Source: Pseudomonas putida (GTDB lineage: Bacteria > Pseudomonadota > Gammaproteobacteria > Pseudomonadales > Pseudomonadaceae). From it: DNA of 61,126 nucleotides. Numbering within the stretch: the first letter of the stretch is position 1; each line of letters begins with the position of its first letter. The stretch is from positions 1 to 61,126 of the forward strand of contig NZ_JANHLE010000033.1 of NCBI RefSeq assembly GCF_028682475.1. Reading direction: 5' to 3'. A program made the position numbers and the translations under genes. The notes beneath the pieces are model-generated. The model was not told the DNA's origin. It saw only the letters and a list, made by a program, of their open reading frames with translations, and did no database searches. Shown here one piece after another: positions 8,658 to 16,126 of the stretch.

Positions 8658-9719
8658 TTATCGGCGCTCGCGCTCCAGTAGCTGACGTTTGCGCTCAACG
8701 CCCCAACGGTAGCCCGAGAGGTTGCCGTCGCTACGCACCACCCGGTGACAGGGAATGGCCACGGCCAGGGCGTTGGCCGCACAGGCCTGGGCCACGGCGC
8801 GCACGGCTTTGGGCGAACCAATCCGCTGCGCGATCTCGGCATAGCTGGCGGTTGTTCCCGCCGGAATTGTCCGCAAGGCTTGCCAGACCCGCTCCTGGAA
8901 GGCGGTACCGCGCAGGTCCAGCGGCAAATCCAGGCCAATTCCCGGTACTTCGATCAATCCCACCACCCGGGCTACCAGCGTTTCGAACTCGGCGTCGCCA
9001 CCGAGCAAGTCAGCCTTGGGGAATTTGTCCTGCAAGTCGTGCAGTAATGCCTGTGGGTCATCGCCGAGGAGGATTGCGCAGATCCCGCGTTCGCTTTGTG
9101 CCACCAGGATCGCGCCCAGTGAACATTGGCCGATGGCAAAACGTATCGCCGTGTTGGCGCCGCCATTGCGATAGGACCCCGGGGTCATGCCCAGGCGTGC
9201 ATTGCTGGATTCGTAAAAACGGCTGTTGGAATTGAAGCCGGCCTCGTACAGGGCATCGGTGATGGTGCTGGCGTGCTGCAACTGATTGCGCACCTTGCTG
9301 GCTCGATGGGCCGAAGCATAGGCCTTGGGCGTTACCCCGGTGATGGTCTTGAACACCCGATGAAAGTGGAACGGGCTCATGTTCAACTGCCCGGCCAGCT
9401 GATTGAGGCTGGGCGCCGACTCGGCGCTCTCGATCAACTGGCAGGCACGGGTGACCTGCGCCCGATGCTGTTCGGCCATCAGCGTCTGGTCCGCCGCCCG
9501 CCGTTTGCTCGGGCGATAGCCGGCGGCTTCGGCTTGTGCCGGGGTGTCAAAGAACTCGACGTTGTCGATGCGCGGCAGGCGTGAGGTGCTGCTGGGCCGG
9601 CAGTACACACCGGTGGTGCGCACGGCATAGACAAATTCCCGGTCGGCGGCCGGGTCGCGGGCCAGGATCGCTTGCCAGCGCGGGTCGTTTTCACTGATGC
9701 GGGGTTTGTCGTGGCGCAT
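8658..9719 (-). CDS. ada: Ada-like regulator and O6-methylguanine methyltransferase
   Basis: A 353-residue protein with three parts: an Ada metal-binding N-terminus, an AraC-type helix-turn-helix (about 85-185, SLNQLAGQLNMSPFHFHRVF) and a C-terminal suicide methyltransferase with PCHRVV (acceptor Cys324). It repairs O6-alkylguanine and, in E. coli, becomes an activator after methylation of Cys38. The equivalent Cys40 is present (GVYCRPSS), but the other three zinc ligands of E. coli Ada are Ser44, Ser71 and Arg74 here. The repair part looks intact; metal-dependent phosphotriester repair and switching probably differ. Related glycosylase gene fragment 9796-10419 lies just upstream on the same strand. 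Confidence 0.88.
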   Translation of the reverse strand: MRHDKPRISENDPRWQAILARDPAADREFVYAVRTTGVYCRPSSTSRLPRIDNVEFFDTPAQAEAAGYRPSKRRAADQTLMAEQHRAQVTRACQLIESAESAPSLNQLAGQLNMSPFHFHRVFKTITGVTPKAYASAHRASKVRNQLQHASTITDALYEAGFNSNSRFYESSNARLGMTPGSYRNGGANTAIRFAIGQCSLGAILVAQSERGICAILLGDDPQALLHDLQDKFPKADLLGGDAEFETLVARVVGLIEVPGIGLDLPLDLRGTAFQERVWQALRTIPAGTTASYAEIAQRIGSPKAVRAVAQACAANALAVAIPCHRVVRSDGNLSGYRWGVERKRQLLERERR

Positions 9720-9795
9720 GCCGGAAATCTCTTGTCGAGTAATGATGGACTCAGGTTAAGGCAAGCATCAGCGCAGAAAACTCCGGGTCTTGCGT

Positions 9796-10419
9796 TCAAA
9801 CTCGCGGATTAGGCACCCGCCACAGGTACCAGGCGGCAATGGTCCGGTATGGGCGCCAGGCCTAACCGAGTTCAATCATCTGGCGGCGCGTGGGCTGGTC
9901 GTCCAGGCCTTGTAGACGACGGTAGCCCTCGCGCACGCCAAAGTCATCGGCGGGCAGGATGTCCATGCGCTCCAGGGTGTAGATCAGCAGCATCTCCACG
10001 GTCCAGCGGCCGACACCACGCAAACTCACCAGGCGCTCGATCAGTTGTTCATCATCCAGTGCCAGCGCCTGTTCGTGGTCTGGCACCAAACCGTCCTGAC
10101 GGGCCTTGGCGATGCCTTGAATAGTGGTCAGCTTGCTGGCGGAAAAACCACAGGCGCGCAGTTGTTCGGGCGCAGTGGCCAGTACCTGCTCAGGGCTCGG
10201 AAAGTCGCAGCCCGGATACAGCGCCAGAAAGCGCCCGAGAATGGCGTCGCCGGCTTTCACATGCAGTTGCTGGTAGGCAATGGCGCGCACCAGCGCCTGA
10301 TACGGGTCACGCTCGGGGCGCGGCTGATGCAGGCAGGGACCGATGGCCTGAACATGCGCGGCCCACTTGGGATCAAGCGCGGCGAGAAATTGCTCGGCCT
10401 GGTTGAACAAACTACTCAT
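9796..10419 (-). pseudogene. AlkA-type 3-methyladenine DNA glycosylase with premature stop
   Basis: The frame reads 185 codons, meets TAG at 9862-9864, then continues in the same frame for 21 sense codons (AWRPYRTIAAWYLWRVPNPR and a Val) to TGA at 9796-9798. The segment after the stop is the usual conserved C-terminal helix of HhH-GPD glycosylases, so a single G-to-T change from GAG is the simplest origin. The helix-hairpin-helix (LRGVGRWTVEM, 133-143) and the catalytic Asp (PADDF, Asp159) lie before the stop. A 185-residue product may still fold. The gene starts within the stop of the MocR gene (ATGA overlap). The enzyme would remove alkylated purines. Confidence 0.85.
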
Positions 10420-11762
10420 GGTCTCTCCATGGCGTGGGCCACGCGCTCCAGTGCCTGTTTCAGTTGTGCCCGGCCGCTGGCGGCAGACAAACTGATGCGA
10501 ACAGCCGCCAGGTCGCCCTGTTTTACCGCAAAAACTTCAGCCGGAACCACCTCGACCGCGTTGGCCCGGCAACGCTGCACCAGGGTTTGTGCCGGCACCG
10601 CAGAGCTTACCCAGATGTGCGGCGAGGGGTTCTGGCCGTAAATCCGCTCACTACCGAGGATCCGGCGTGCCAGGCGCCAGCGCTGTTCGACTTCTGCGCG
10701 TTGCCAGGCCAGCCGTCGGCTTGCAGTGCCGTCGCTGATCCAGCGGCAGGCAATCTGCAGGTTCAGCGGCGATACCTGCCAGTGGGTCGCCTGCGCATGC
10801 GGATCGATCCTGGCCAGCAGCAGCGGGTCAGCGACGATCCAGCCCAAGCGCAAGCCGGCTGCAACGGTTTTCGACAGGCTGCTGATCAGTATTCCCTGTT
10901 GCCCGAGCAACGGCCACAAAGGGGGCTGGTCGGTCAGCGCACCGTACACGTCGTCTTCGATCAGTAGCAGGCCGTGGCGATGTACTACTTCGGCAACGGC
11001 CTGCTGGCGTTCGTGGCTCATGCACGCACCGGTAGGGTTTTGCAGGCTGGGCGTGAGCACCACCACCCGTGCGCCGGTTGCGCGGGCGACGCGGTCGAGG
11101 TCGTCGGGGAGGATACCCTGGTGGTCCAGGGCAATCCCGTGCAGGGGCAGGCGCAGCTGGCGGCAGGCGGCCTTGATGCCGGGGGCCGTCAGGCTTTCGA
11201 CCAGTACCGGGTCACCTGCCTGGCACAGCGACAGCAGCAGACTGAACAGGCCTTGCTGGGCACCGCCGCAGAGCAGCACCTGGCTGGCGCTCACCTGCAA
11301 ACCCCGGTTGGCCAGCCAGGCAGCCCCTTGCACGCGGGCCAGCAGCAGTGCGTCGGCACTCAGGTAATGCTCCAGACTGCGCACTTCGCCTTCCTGCAGC
11401 AGGGTCTGCAACGTGCGTTCGATGTCGTGGTTGTCAGGGTCTATCACTGGCACGTTGGTCGACAAATCGATCAGGCTGGGCTGTGCAGTTTTCTGTTTCA
11501 GTTGAAACAGCGTGGCTTCATTGCTGCCGGCCAGCACGTAGGTGCCACGCCCGACTTCACCGCTGACCAGGTGCCGGGCCGCCGCTTCTCGGTAAGCCTG
11601 CTGAGTGGTGCTGGGATTGAGGCCCAGGGCCCAGGCCAGGCGCCGTTGCGGCGGCAGACGCGCACCGACCTGCAGTTCGCCGCGCTCGATGGCTTGGGCA
11701 ATGGCATCGACCAGCGCCAGGTAGCGGGGTTGCCCGGTGTCAGGCAGGGTAGGGGTCCACAT
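10416..11762 (-). CDS. MocR-type regulator (GntR domain fused to aminotransferase fold)
   Basis: A 448-residue PLP-dependent transcription factor. Residues 1-78 are a GntR winged helix (ARLPPQRRLAWALGLNPSTT). Residues about 100-448 are a fold-type I aminotransferase domain with the PLP lysine at about 298 (SSLSKTVAAGLRLGW) and the NPTG motif near 242. MocR proteins use the aminotransferase fold to sense an amino acid or PLP derivative. It is divergent from a PLP enzyme gene at 11850 across an 87-bp gap with two inverted repeats, so that gene is the likely target. The downstream AlkA-like gene overlaps by ATGA and should be co-transcribed. Confidence 0.92.
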   Translation of the reverse strand: MWTPTLPDTGQPRYLALVDAIAQAIERGELQVGARLPPQRRLAWALGLNPSTTQQAYREAAARHLVSGEVGRGTYVLAGSNEATLFQLKQKTAQPSLIDLSTNVPVIDPDNHDIERTLQTLLQEGEVRSLEHYLSADALLLARVQGAAWLANRGLQVSASQVLLCGGAQQGLFSLLLSLCQAGDPVLVESLTAPGIKAACRQLRLPLHGIALDHQGILPDDLDRVARATGARVVVLTPSLQNPTGACMSHERQQAVAEVVHRHGLLLIEDDVYGALTDQPPLWPLLGQQGILISSLSKTVAAGLRLGWIVADPLLLARIDPHAQATHWQVSPLNLQIACRWISDGTASRRLAWQRAEVEQRWRLARRILGSERIYGQNPSPHIWVSSAVPAQTLVQRCRANAVEVVPAEVFAVKQGDLAAVRISLSAASGRAQLKQALERVAHAMERP

Positions 11763-11764
11763 TT

Positions 11765-11801
11765 ATTGTTGGCCATGCAATATAAGGTTGTACCCATACA
11801 A
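11765..11801. promoter_or_regulatory. Paired inverted repeats, candidate MocR operator
   Basis: The 87-bp divergent gap holds ATTG-N9-CAAT (11765-11781) and TTGTA-CCCA-TACAA (11788-11801). MocR proteins commonly bind two spaced sites in the gap between their own gene and the target. The repeats sit where the opposing promoters must be. Confidence 0.5.
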
Positions 11802-11849
11802 TGGCCCGGCGCTAGGATCAGGTCAAACCCACTGCTGCCGAGGTGTTCC

Positions 11850-12803
11850 ATGTTCGACCTGACTGACCTGCGTGAGGCTGCCCGTCTGGTGCATGCCAGT
11901 GTGCCCGCCACGGCTCAATATGCCTGGCCACGGCTGGCCGAGCGGTTGGGCTGCGAAGTCTGGGTCAAGCACGAGAACCATGCGCCAACCGGTGCCTTCA
12001 AGGTGCGCGGCGGTTTGCTCTACGTGCAATGGTTGCTGGCGCAAAAGCCGCAGGTGCGTGGTTTGGTCACCGCTACCCGTGGCAATCACGGGCAGAGTAT
12101 GGCCCTGGCGGCGCGCAACGCCGGCCTGCCGATCATCATCGTGGTGCCGCAAGGCAACTCGCGGGAGAAGAACGCGGCGATGCGCGCCCAGGGCGCGGAG
12201 TTGATCGAATACGGCGCCGATTTCGATCAGTCCCGTGAGGAAGCCGCGCGTCAGGCGCAGTTGCATGACTATGAAATGGTGCCGTCTTTCCACCCGCAAC
12301 TGGTGCGCGGCGTGGCCACTTATGCCCTGGAGTTGCTCGAAGCGGTTGCGGATCTCGATTGTGTGTATGTACCCATCGGCATGGGCTCGGGTATCTGTGG
12401 GCTGATTCAGGCCCGCAACCTGCTGGGCCTGCGTACCGAAATCGTTGGCGTGGTGTCGAGCGCCGCCGATGCCTTTGCCTTGAGCGTCGAACAAGGCCGC
12501 ATCGTCACCACCGCCACGGCCCATACCTTTGCCGATGGCATGGCCTGCCGCATGCCGGTGCCGGAAGCCTTCGCGATCATCCGTGAGCATGCGGCACGGA
12601 TCGTCAGGGTCAGCGACGAGGAGATTGCCGAGGCCATACGCATCTACCACGAAGACACTCACAACACCGCCGAAGGTGCCGGCGCTGCGGGGCTGGCGGC
12701 GTTGATTCAGGAACGTGATCGCCAGCGCGGGCGCAAGGTGGCGGTGGTGCTCAGTGGCGCCAATATCGATCGTGAGCGGTATGCGCAGGTGTTGGCGGGG
12801 TGA
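11850..12803 (+). CDS. Threonine dehydratase-like PLP enzyme
   Basis: A 317-residue fold-type II PLP enzyme. The PLP lysine is in PTGAFKVRGG (Lys51), the phosphate-binding loop is near VPIGMGSGICG, and TATRGNHGQSMALAA is the substrate loop of serine/threonine dehydratases. It lacks the C-terminal ACT-type regulatory domain of biosynthetic IlvA, so it is more like catabolic enzymes. Likely reaction: deamination of a hydroxy amino acid such as threonine to a 2-keto acid; the exact substrate is not provable. ATG 11850 has GAGG upstream. It is divergent from the MocR gene that probably controls it, and is followed by a strong terminator. Confidence 0.85.
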   Translation: MFDLTDLREAARLVHASVPATAQYAWPRLAERLGCEVWVKHENHAPTGAFKVRGGLLYVQWLLAQKPQVRGLVTATRGNHGQSMALAARNAGLPIIIVVPQGNSREKNAAMRAQGAELIEYGADFDQSREEAARQAQLHDYEMVPSFHPQLVRGVATYALELLEAVADLDCVYVPIGMGSGICGLIQARNLLGLRTEIVGVVSSAADAFALSVEQGRIVTTATAHTFADGMACRMPVPEAFAIIREHAARIVRVSDEEIAEAIRIYHEDTHNTAEGAGAAGLAALIQERDRQRGRKVAVVLSGANIDRERYAQVLAG

Positions 12804-12836
12804 CTGAAAAATCCTGAATTGATCGTCTGGAAAAAG

Positions 12837-12865
12837 TGCTATCAGGATTTGATAGCATTTTTTTT
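12837..12865 (+). terminator. Intrinsic terminator, possibly also hicB operator
   Basis: TGCTATCA, loop GGATT, TGATAGCA then eight T's: a perfect 8-bp stem with U-tract, 33 bases after the dehydratase stop. It also lies 25 bases before the HicB start, so the palindrome could double as the antitoxin's operator. Confidence 0.85.
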
Positions 12866-12890
12866 GACGATCCCAAGAGTTTTACTTCCT

Positions 12891-13223
12891 ATGAATGCAA
12901 TCAGTTACAAGGGCTATAGCGCTCGAATCGAGTACGACCCGCGCGATGATATTTTTGTCGGCCGGGTATTGGGGGTACGAGACATCATCAGCTTTCACGC
13001 CAGTTCGGTCAGTCAGTTGCATGAAGCATTTCACCTGGCATTGGACGATTATCTGGCCGATTGTGCCGAGCGCGGTGTGACGCCCGAGCGGCCTGCCTCC
13101 GGCAAAGTCATGTTGCGCATACGCCCCGAAGTCCATGCCGCTGCGACCATCGCCGCACAGTCGGCGGGCAAGAGTCTGAACCAGTGGGCGGATGAAGTGT
13201 TCGAGCGCGCGGCTCAGGTATAA
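12891..13223 (+). CDS. HicB-family antitoxin-like protein, no HicA partner
   Basis: A 110-residue protein. The N-terminal part (YKGYSARIEYDPRDDIFVGR) is the partial RNase H-like HicB fold. The C-terminal part (KVMLRIRPEVHAAATIAAQS, then SLNQWADEVFE) is a ribbon-helix-helix DNA-binding domain. HicB proteins neutralise HicA toxins and repress their own operon. No HicA-like frame of about 60 residues is found on either side, so this is an orphan. I start at ATG 12891, which opens the canonical fold; upstream in-frame codons run through the terminator hairpin. Confidence 0.85.
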   Translation: MNAISYKGYSARIEYDPRDDIFVGRVLGVRDIISFHASSVSQLHEAFHLALDDYLADCAERGVTPERPASGKVMLRIRPEVHAAATIAAQSAGKSLNQWADEVFERAAQV

Positions 13224-13320
13224 CGGGTTTGTCTTCGGGCCAGGGCAATTTCTTCCAATACAGCCGCGCTGATTCCCGCTTTAATAGCGCCTGCCTTCAA
13301 CGCTGCCCATGGAATGCCCT

Positions 13321-13977
13321 ATGCCTTTTTCCAACGGATTTCTCCTCAGTCTCTCCCTGTGCCTGGATATCGGTATCGCCAATATCGCCATGATCACCCT
13401 GGCCATGCAGCGCGGGTTTCTTCAGGGCTTCTGGCTGGGGTTGGGCACCTGTGTGGGTGATCTTGTGTACGCGGTGGCGGCGCTGGCCGGAATGACCGTG
13501 CTGCTGCAGTTCGAAAGCGTGCGCTGGGTGTTGTGGCTGGGCGGTTCAGTGTTGCTGGTGTGGTTCGCAGTGAAAATGCTGCTGGCCGCATGGCGCGGGG
13601 ACGGCCATGTGCAACCCGGCGAAGTGGTGGTGGAGTCGTCCTGGCGCGAGTTTCTGCGCGGGATCTTCCTGGCCATGTCTTCACCCAGCGCGATTCTCTG
13701 GTTTGCGGCTGTGGGCGGTGTGCTGATTTCACGTTCCGGCGGCGGCAGCTTGATGGAGGCCGGCCTGTTTCTGTCCGGTTTCTTCGCCGCAGGGCTGCTC
13801 TGGTGCCTGTCGTTGTGCCTGATCGCCAGTCATGGCGGGCGCTTGCTGGGTGATCGCCTGTTGACCTGGTCCTACCTGCTCTCGGCGGCGATTTTCTGCT
13901 ACTTCGCGGTCTATGTGATTGTCTCCGGTTACCGTGAATTCATCCTCGCCGTGCCAGCGGCCACAGCGGGTCTATAA
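13321..13977 (+). CDS. LysE-family amino acid exporter
   Basis: A membrane protein of 218 residues (222 if the ATG at 13309 is used) with six predicted transmembrane segments and the LysE-like beginning FSNGFLLSLSLCLDIGIANI. Between segments 3 and 4 is a hydrophilic loop (RGDGHVQPGEVVVESSWREF) followed by FLAMSSPSAILWFAAVGG, which carries the conserved NPK-like loop position as SPS. Members export amino acids or related compounds across the inner membrane. The substrate is unknown. No obvious operon partner. Confidence 0.85.
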   Translation: MPFSNGFLLSLSLCLDIGIANIAMITLAMQRGFLQGFWLGLGTCVGDLVYAVAALAGMTVLLQFESVRWVLWLGGSVLLVWFAVKMLLAAWRGDGHVQPGEVVVESSWREFLRGIFLAMSSPSAILWFAAVGGVLISRSGGGSLMEAGLFLSGFFAAGLLWCLSLCLIASHGGRLLGDRLLTWSYLLSAAIFCYFAVYVIVSGYREFILAVPAATAGL

Positions 13978-14027
13978 TCAGTCGGGGTACCCATGTGCAG
14001 GTGCCGTCAGGCCGGAGGATCTTCGAG

Positions 14028-14141
14028 ATGAAAGGTCTTGATGCGAAAAAAATGGCCAAGAAAAAGCCCCTGAAAACCGCTGAAGAAAAACGTGCGGCCA
14101 AACGCGCAAAGCGTTCGGCAGGCAGTGGTTTTCTCCCATGA
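14028..14141 (+). CDS. Small Lys/Arg-rich protein, 37 residues
   Basis: A short open frame with a strong ribosome binding site (GGAGG at 14014-14018, 9 bases before ATG). The product begins MKGLDAKKMAKKKPLKTAEE and continues with more Lys, Arg and Ala before ending GSGFLP. It is strongly basic and probably helical, without a membrane segment. I do not recognise a family. A perfect GC hairpin follows 9 bases after the stop, which supports a real transcription unit. It could bind nucleic acid or ribosomes, but that is only composition. Confidence 0.55.
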   Translation: MKGLDAKKMAKKKPLKTAEEKRAAKRAKRSAGSGFLP

Positions 14142-14150
14142 CAATGACCC

Positions 14151-14170
14151 GGAGCCCCGCAAGGGGCTCC
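14151..14170 (+). terminator. GC-rich hairpin between small gene and GyrI-like gene
   Basis: GGAGCCCC, loop GCAA, GGGGCTCC: a perfect 8-bp stem with a GNRA-type tetraloop. It lacks a T-tract, so it may be a weak terminator or leave read-through to the gene at 14193. Confidence 0.55.
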
Positions 14171-14192
14171 GTGTTCAAATAAGGCAAAGGAT

Positions 14193-14684
14193 ATGTCTAG
14201 CCCGACTCAAGCTGGAGTCCAGCCCGTACGCTTTGAGCAGGTTGATGCCTTCACCATCGCCGGTATCGGTGGTCGCTTCTCGCAATCCACCCTCGGTGAA
14301 ATTCCTCAGCTTTGGCAACGCTTCGAACCGCACATCGGCAAGGTGCCGGGACAAGTCGGCGAGCATACCTACGGCGTTTGCTGCAACGCCGACGGTAAAG
14401 GCCATTTTGACTACATTGCTGGTGTGCAGGTGGCGGGGGTAAGGGTTTTGCCAGCCGGCTTCCAGCAGGTCGAACTCCAGCCCCAGCGCTACGCCGTGTT
14501 CGAGCACCACGGTAGCCTCGATAACCTCAAGGCTACGTTCCAGGCCATCTGGCACGACTGGTTGCCGCAATCGGGCGAACAGGCTGCCCAGGCACCGGAG
14601 TTCGAACGCTATGGCAAGGACTTCGATCCTTTTGCCAGCCACAGTGTGATGGAAATCTGGCTGCCGCTGGACTACGAAAAATAA
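14193..14684 (+). CDS. GyrI-like effector-binding domain protein
   Basis: A 163-residue protein made of one GyrI/AraC-type effector-binding domain (SOUL-like fold). Features are VRFEQVDAFTIAGIGGRFSQ at the start, a central segment HTYGVCCNADGKGHFDYIAG, and a final strand SVMEIWLPL. Such domains bind small amphipathic ligands; stand-alone versions may scavenge toxins or shield gyrase. AAGG lies just upstream of ATG 14193. It sits at the head of the ECF42 cluster but its own promoter is separate. Confidence 0.85.
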   Translation: MSSPTQAGVQPVRFEQVDAFTIAGIGGRFSQSTLGEIPQLWQRFEPHIGKVPGQVGEHTYGVCCNADGKGHFDYIAGVQVAGVRVLPAGFQQVELQPQRYAVFEHHGSLDNLKATFQAIWHDWLPQSGEQAAQAPEFERYGKDFDPFASHSVMEIWLPLDYEK

Positions 14685-14695
14685 TCCACGGCGGC

Positions 14696-14769
14696 TGTCG
14701 AATCCCTGCGTCCTCATTCGACCATTTGTGAACGCGCCGATTCGCTCGGCGCCTGACTGTTGTCGAATC
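14696..14769 (+). promoter_or_regulatory. Candidate ECF42-type promoter with repeated TGTCGAATC
   Basis: TGTCGAATC occurs at 14696-14704 and again at 14761-14769, both upstream of the NTF2-like gene. The first copy is followed after a 17-base spacer by CGAC at 14719. TGTCGA with a CGA/TC element is, as I recall, the promoter reported for ECF42 sigma factors, one of which is encoded at the end of this cluster. Confidence 0.5.
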
Positions 14770-14784
14770 GTAGAGGACACGACC

Positions 14785-15219
14785 ATGAGCAGCGCCGCCG
14801 AAAACGAAGTCCGTCAACTCATCGAACGCTGGATTCCAGCCGTTCGCGCCCGCGATATCCCCGCCATCACTGCACCTTATGCCGACGACATCGTCGCCTT
14901 CGATGCCGTCAAGGCGCTGCAGTTCAAAGGCAAGGCAGCCTATCGGGATCACTGGCAAGCCTGCATGGAACACTGCCCTGGCGACATGATCTTCGAGATG
15001 GAGCAGCTGCAGATTCATGCCACGCCAGACCTGGCGCTGGCCCACTGGCTCAATCGCTGCGGTCCGGCCAGCGAGGAGGGCGGTGAGGACAAAAGCTGCT
15101 ACATGCGCGTAACCGCAGGCTACAAACGTATCGACGGGCAATGGAAGGTCATTCATGAGCATTGGTCGGCGCCATTCGACATGGAAACCGGTGCCGCCCT
15201 GTTCTCGCTCAAACCTTGA
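14785..15219 (+). CDS. NTF2-like / SnoaL-like small protein
   Basis: A 144-residue protein with the cone-shaped NTF2 fold: ENEVRQLIERWIPAVRARDI (helix), ITAPYADDIVAFDA, then GYKRIDGQWKVIHEHWSAPF as the closing strands. Members include ketosteroid isomerase relatives, SgcJ-type proteins and stress proteins; the reaction here is unknown. GAGGA lies 8 bases before ATG 14785. It is the first gene after the candidate ECF42 promoter and heads a run of four same-strand genes. Confidence 0.85.
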   Translation: MSSAAENEVRQLIERWIPAVRARDIPAITAPYADDIVAFDAVKALQFKGKAAYRDHWQACMEHCPGDMIFEMEQLQIHATPDLALAHWLNRCGPASEEGGEDKSCYMRVTAGYKRIDGQWKVIHEHWSAPFDMETGAALFSLKP

Positions 15220-15276
15220 GCTGAGAGCGCCGAGGATTATGCCGAATTGCACTTTGCATCTGCTGTGGAGATGACG

Positions 15277-15621
15277 ATGAAATACCTTTGCCTGGTCTAT
15301 TGTGAAGAGAGTCTGTTGCACAGCTTGCCCGACAGCCCTGCGGATGCCGAGTGCATGGCCTATGCCGAGTCGATCCAGGGCAGCGGCCGGATGCTCGCCG
15401 CCGAGGCGCTCAAGCCGGTGCAGACAGCCACCACCGTGCGTGTTCGCGGTGGTCACATGAGCCTGACTGATGGGCCTTTTGCCGAGACCAAGGAACAGCT
15501 GGCCGGCTTCTATCTGGTCGATGCCCGCGACCTGAACGAAGCCCTGAACATTGCCAAGGGAATACCTGCCGCCAGGGTCGGCAGCGTCGAAGTGAGGCCG
15601 ATCCGCGAGCTCCAACCCTGA
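15277..15621 (+). CDS. YCII-related DGPF-domain protein
   Basis: A 114-residue protein of the YCII/DGPF group. The name-giving motif is visible at about residues 67-70 (SLTDGPFAETKEQLAGFYLV). The fold is a dimeric ferredoxin-like barrel, and the function is unproven. DGPF genes are the typical partners of ECF42 sigma factors, as here. The start at ATG 15277 has GGAG 6 bases before it; an ATG at 15271 is possible but overlaps too close to that site. Confidence 0.9.
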   Translation: MKYLCLVYCEESLLHSLPDSPADAECMAYAESIQGSGRMLAAEALKPVQTATTVRVRGGHMSLTDGPFAETKEQLAGFYLVDARDLNEALNIAKGIPAARVGSVEVRPIRELQP

Positions 15622-15640
15622 GACGCAGGAGAACAATAAG

Positions 15641-16126
15641 ATGAGCCTTCACCCCCCAGGTGATTCGCAGTACGAGCTGTCCTTGAGCCGCGTGATCGAT
15701 GCACCGCGCAGCAAGGTGTTCCGGGCCTGGACCGAGCCCGATCTGCTGGCGCAATGGTGGGGGCCCAACGGCATGACCACGCCCTTGTGCGAAATGCAGT
15801 TGTGGGTAGGAGGATTGTTCCGCACGGTGATGCAGGCCCCGGATGGCACCGAATACCCGAACCAGGGGGTGTTTCTGGAGATCGTCCCGCCGGAGCGGAT
15901 TGTCTTCACCGATGCCTTCGGGCCGGGCTGGGTGCCGTCGAACAAGGCATTCATGACCGTGGTGGTGACCTTCGAGGCGCTTCAGGGCAAAACCAAGTAC
16001 ACCGCGCGCGCGTTGCACTGGAATGCCGCCGATTGCCTGGCCCATGAAGAGATGGGTTTTCATCGCGGCTGGGGTGAAAGCCTGGATCGCCTGGTGGCGC
16101 TGGTGACCACGCAGATGCCGGGCTGA
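15641..16126 (+). CDS. SRPBCC / AHSA1-family protein
   Basis: A 161-residue protein with the START-like hydrophobic-pocket fold of Aha1-type proteins. The first strand and helix (LSRVIDAPRSKVFRAWTEPD) and the LLAQWWGP motif are diagnostic. EEMGFHRGWGESLDRLVALV forms the long C-terminal helix. The ligand is unknown. Its stop shares one base with the start of the sigma factor gene (TGATG), showing translational coupling. Confidence 0.9.
   Translation: MSLHPPGDSQYELSLSRVIDAPRSKVFRAWTEPDLLAQWWGPNGMTTPLCEMQLWVGGLFRTVMQAPDGTEYPNQGVFLEIVPPERIVFTDAFGPGWVPSNKAFMTVVVTFEALQGKTKYTARALHWNAADCLAHEEMGFHRGWGESLDRLVALVTTQMPG

Noticed and set aside
10974..11849. Upstream in-frame extension of the threonine-dehydratase-like gene
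   Set aside because: The extension runs through the MocR gene on the opposite strand; homology begins at ATG 11850.
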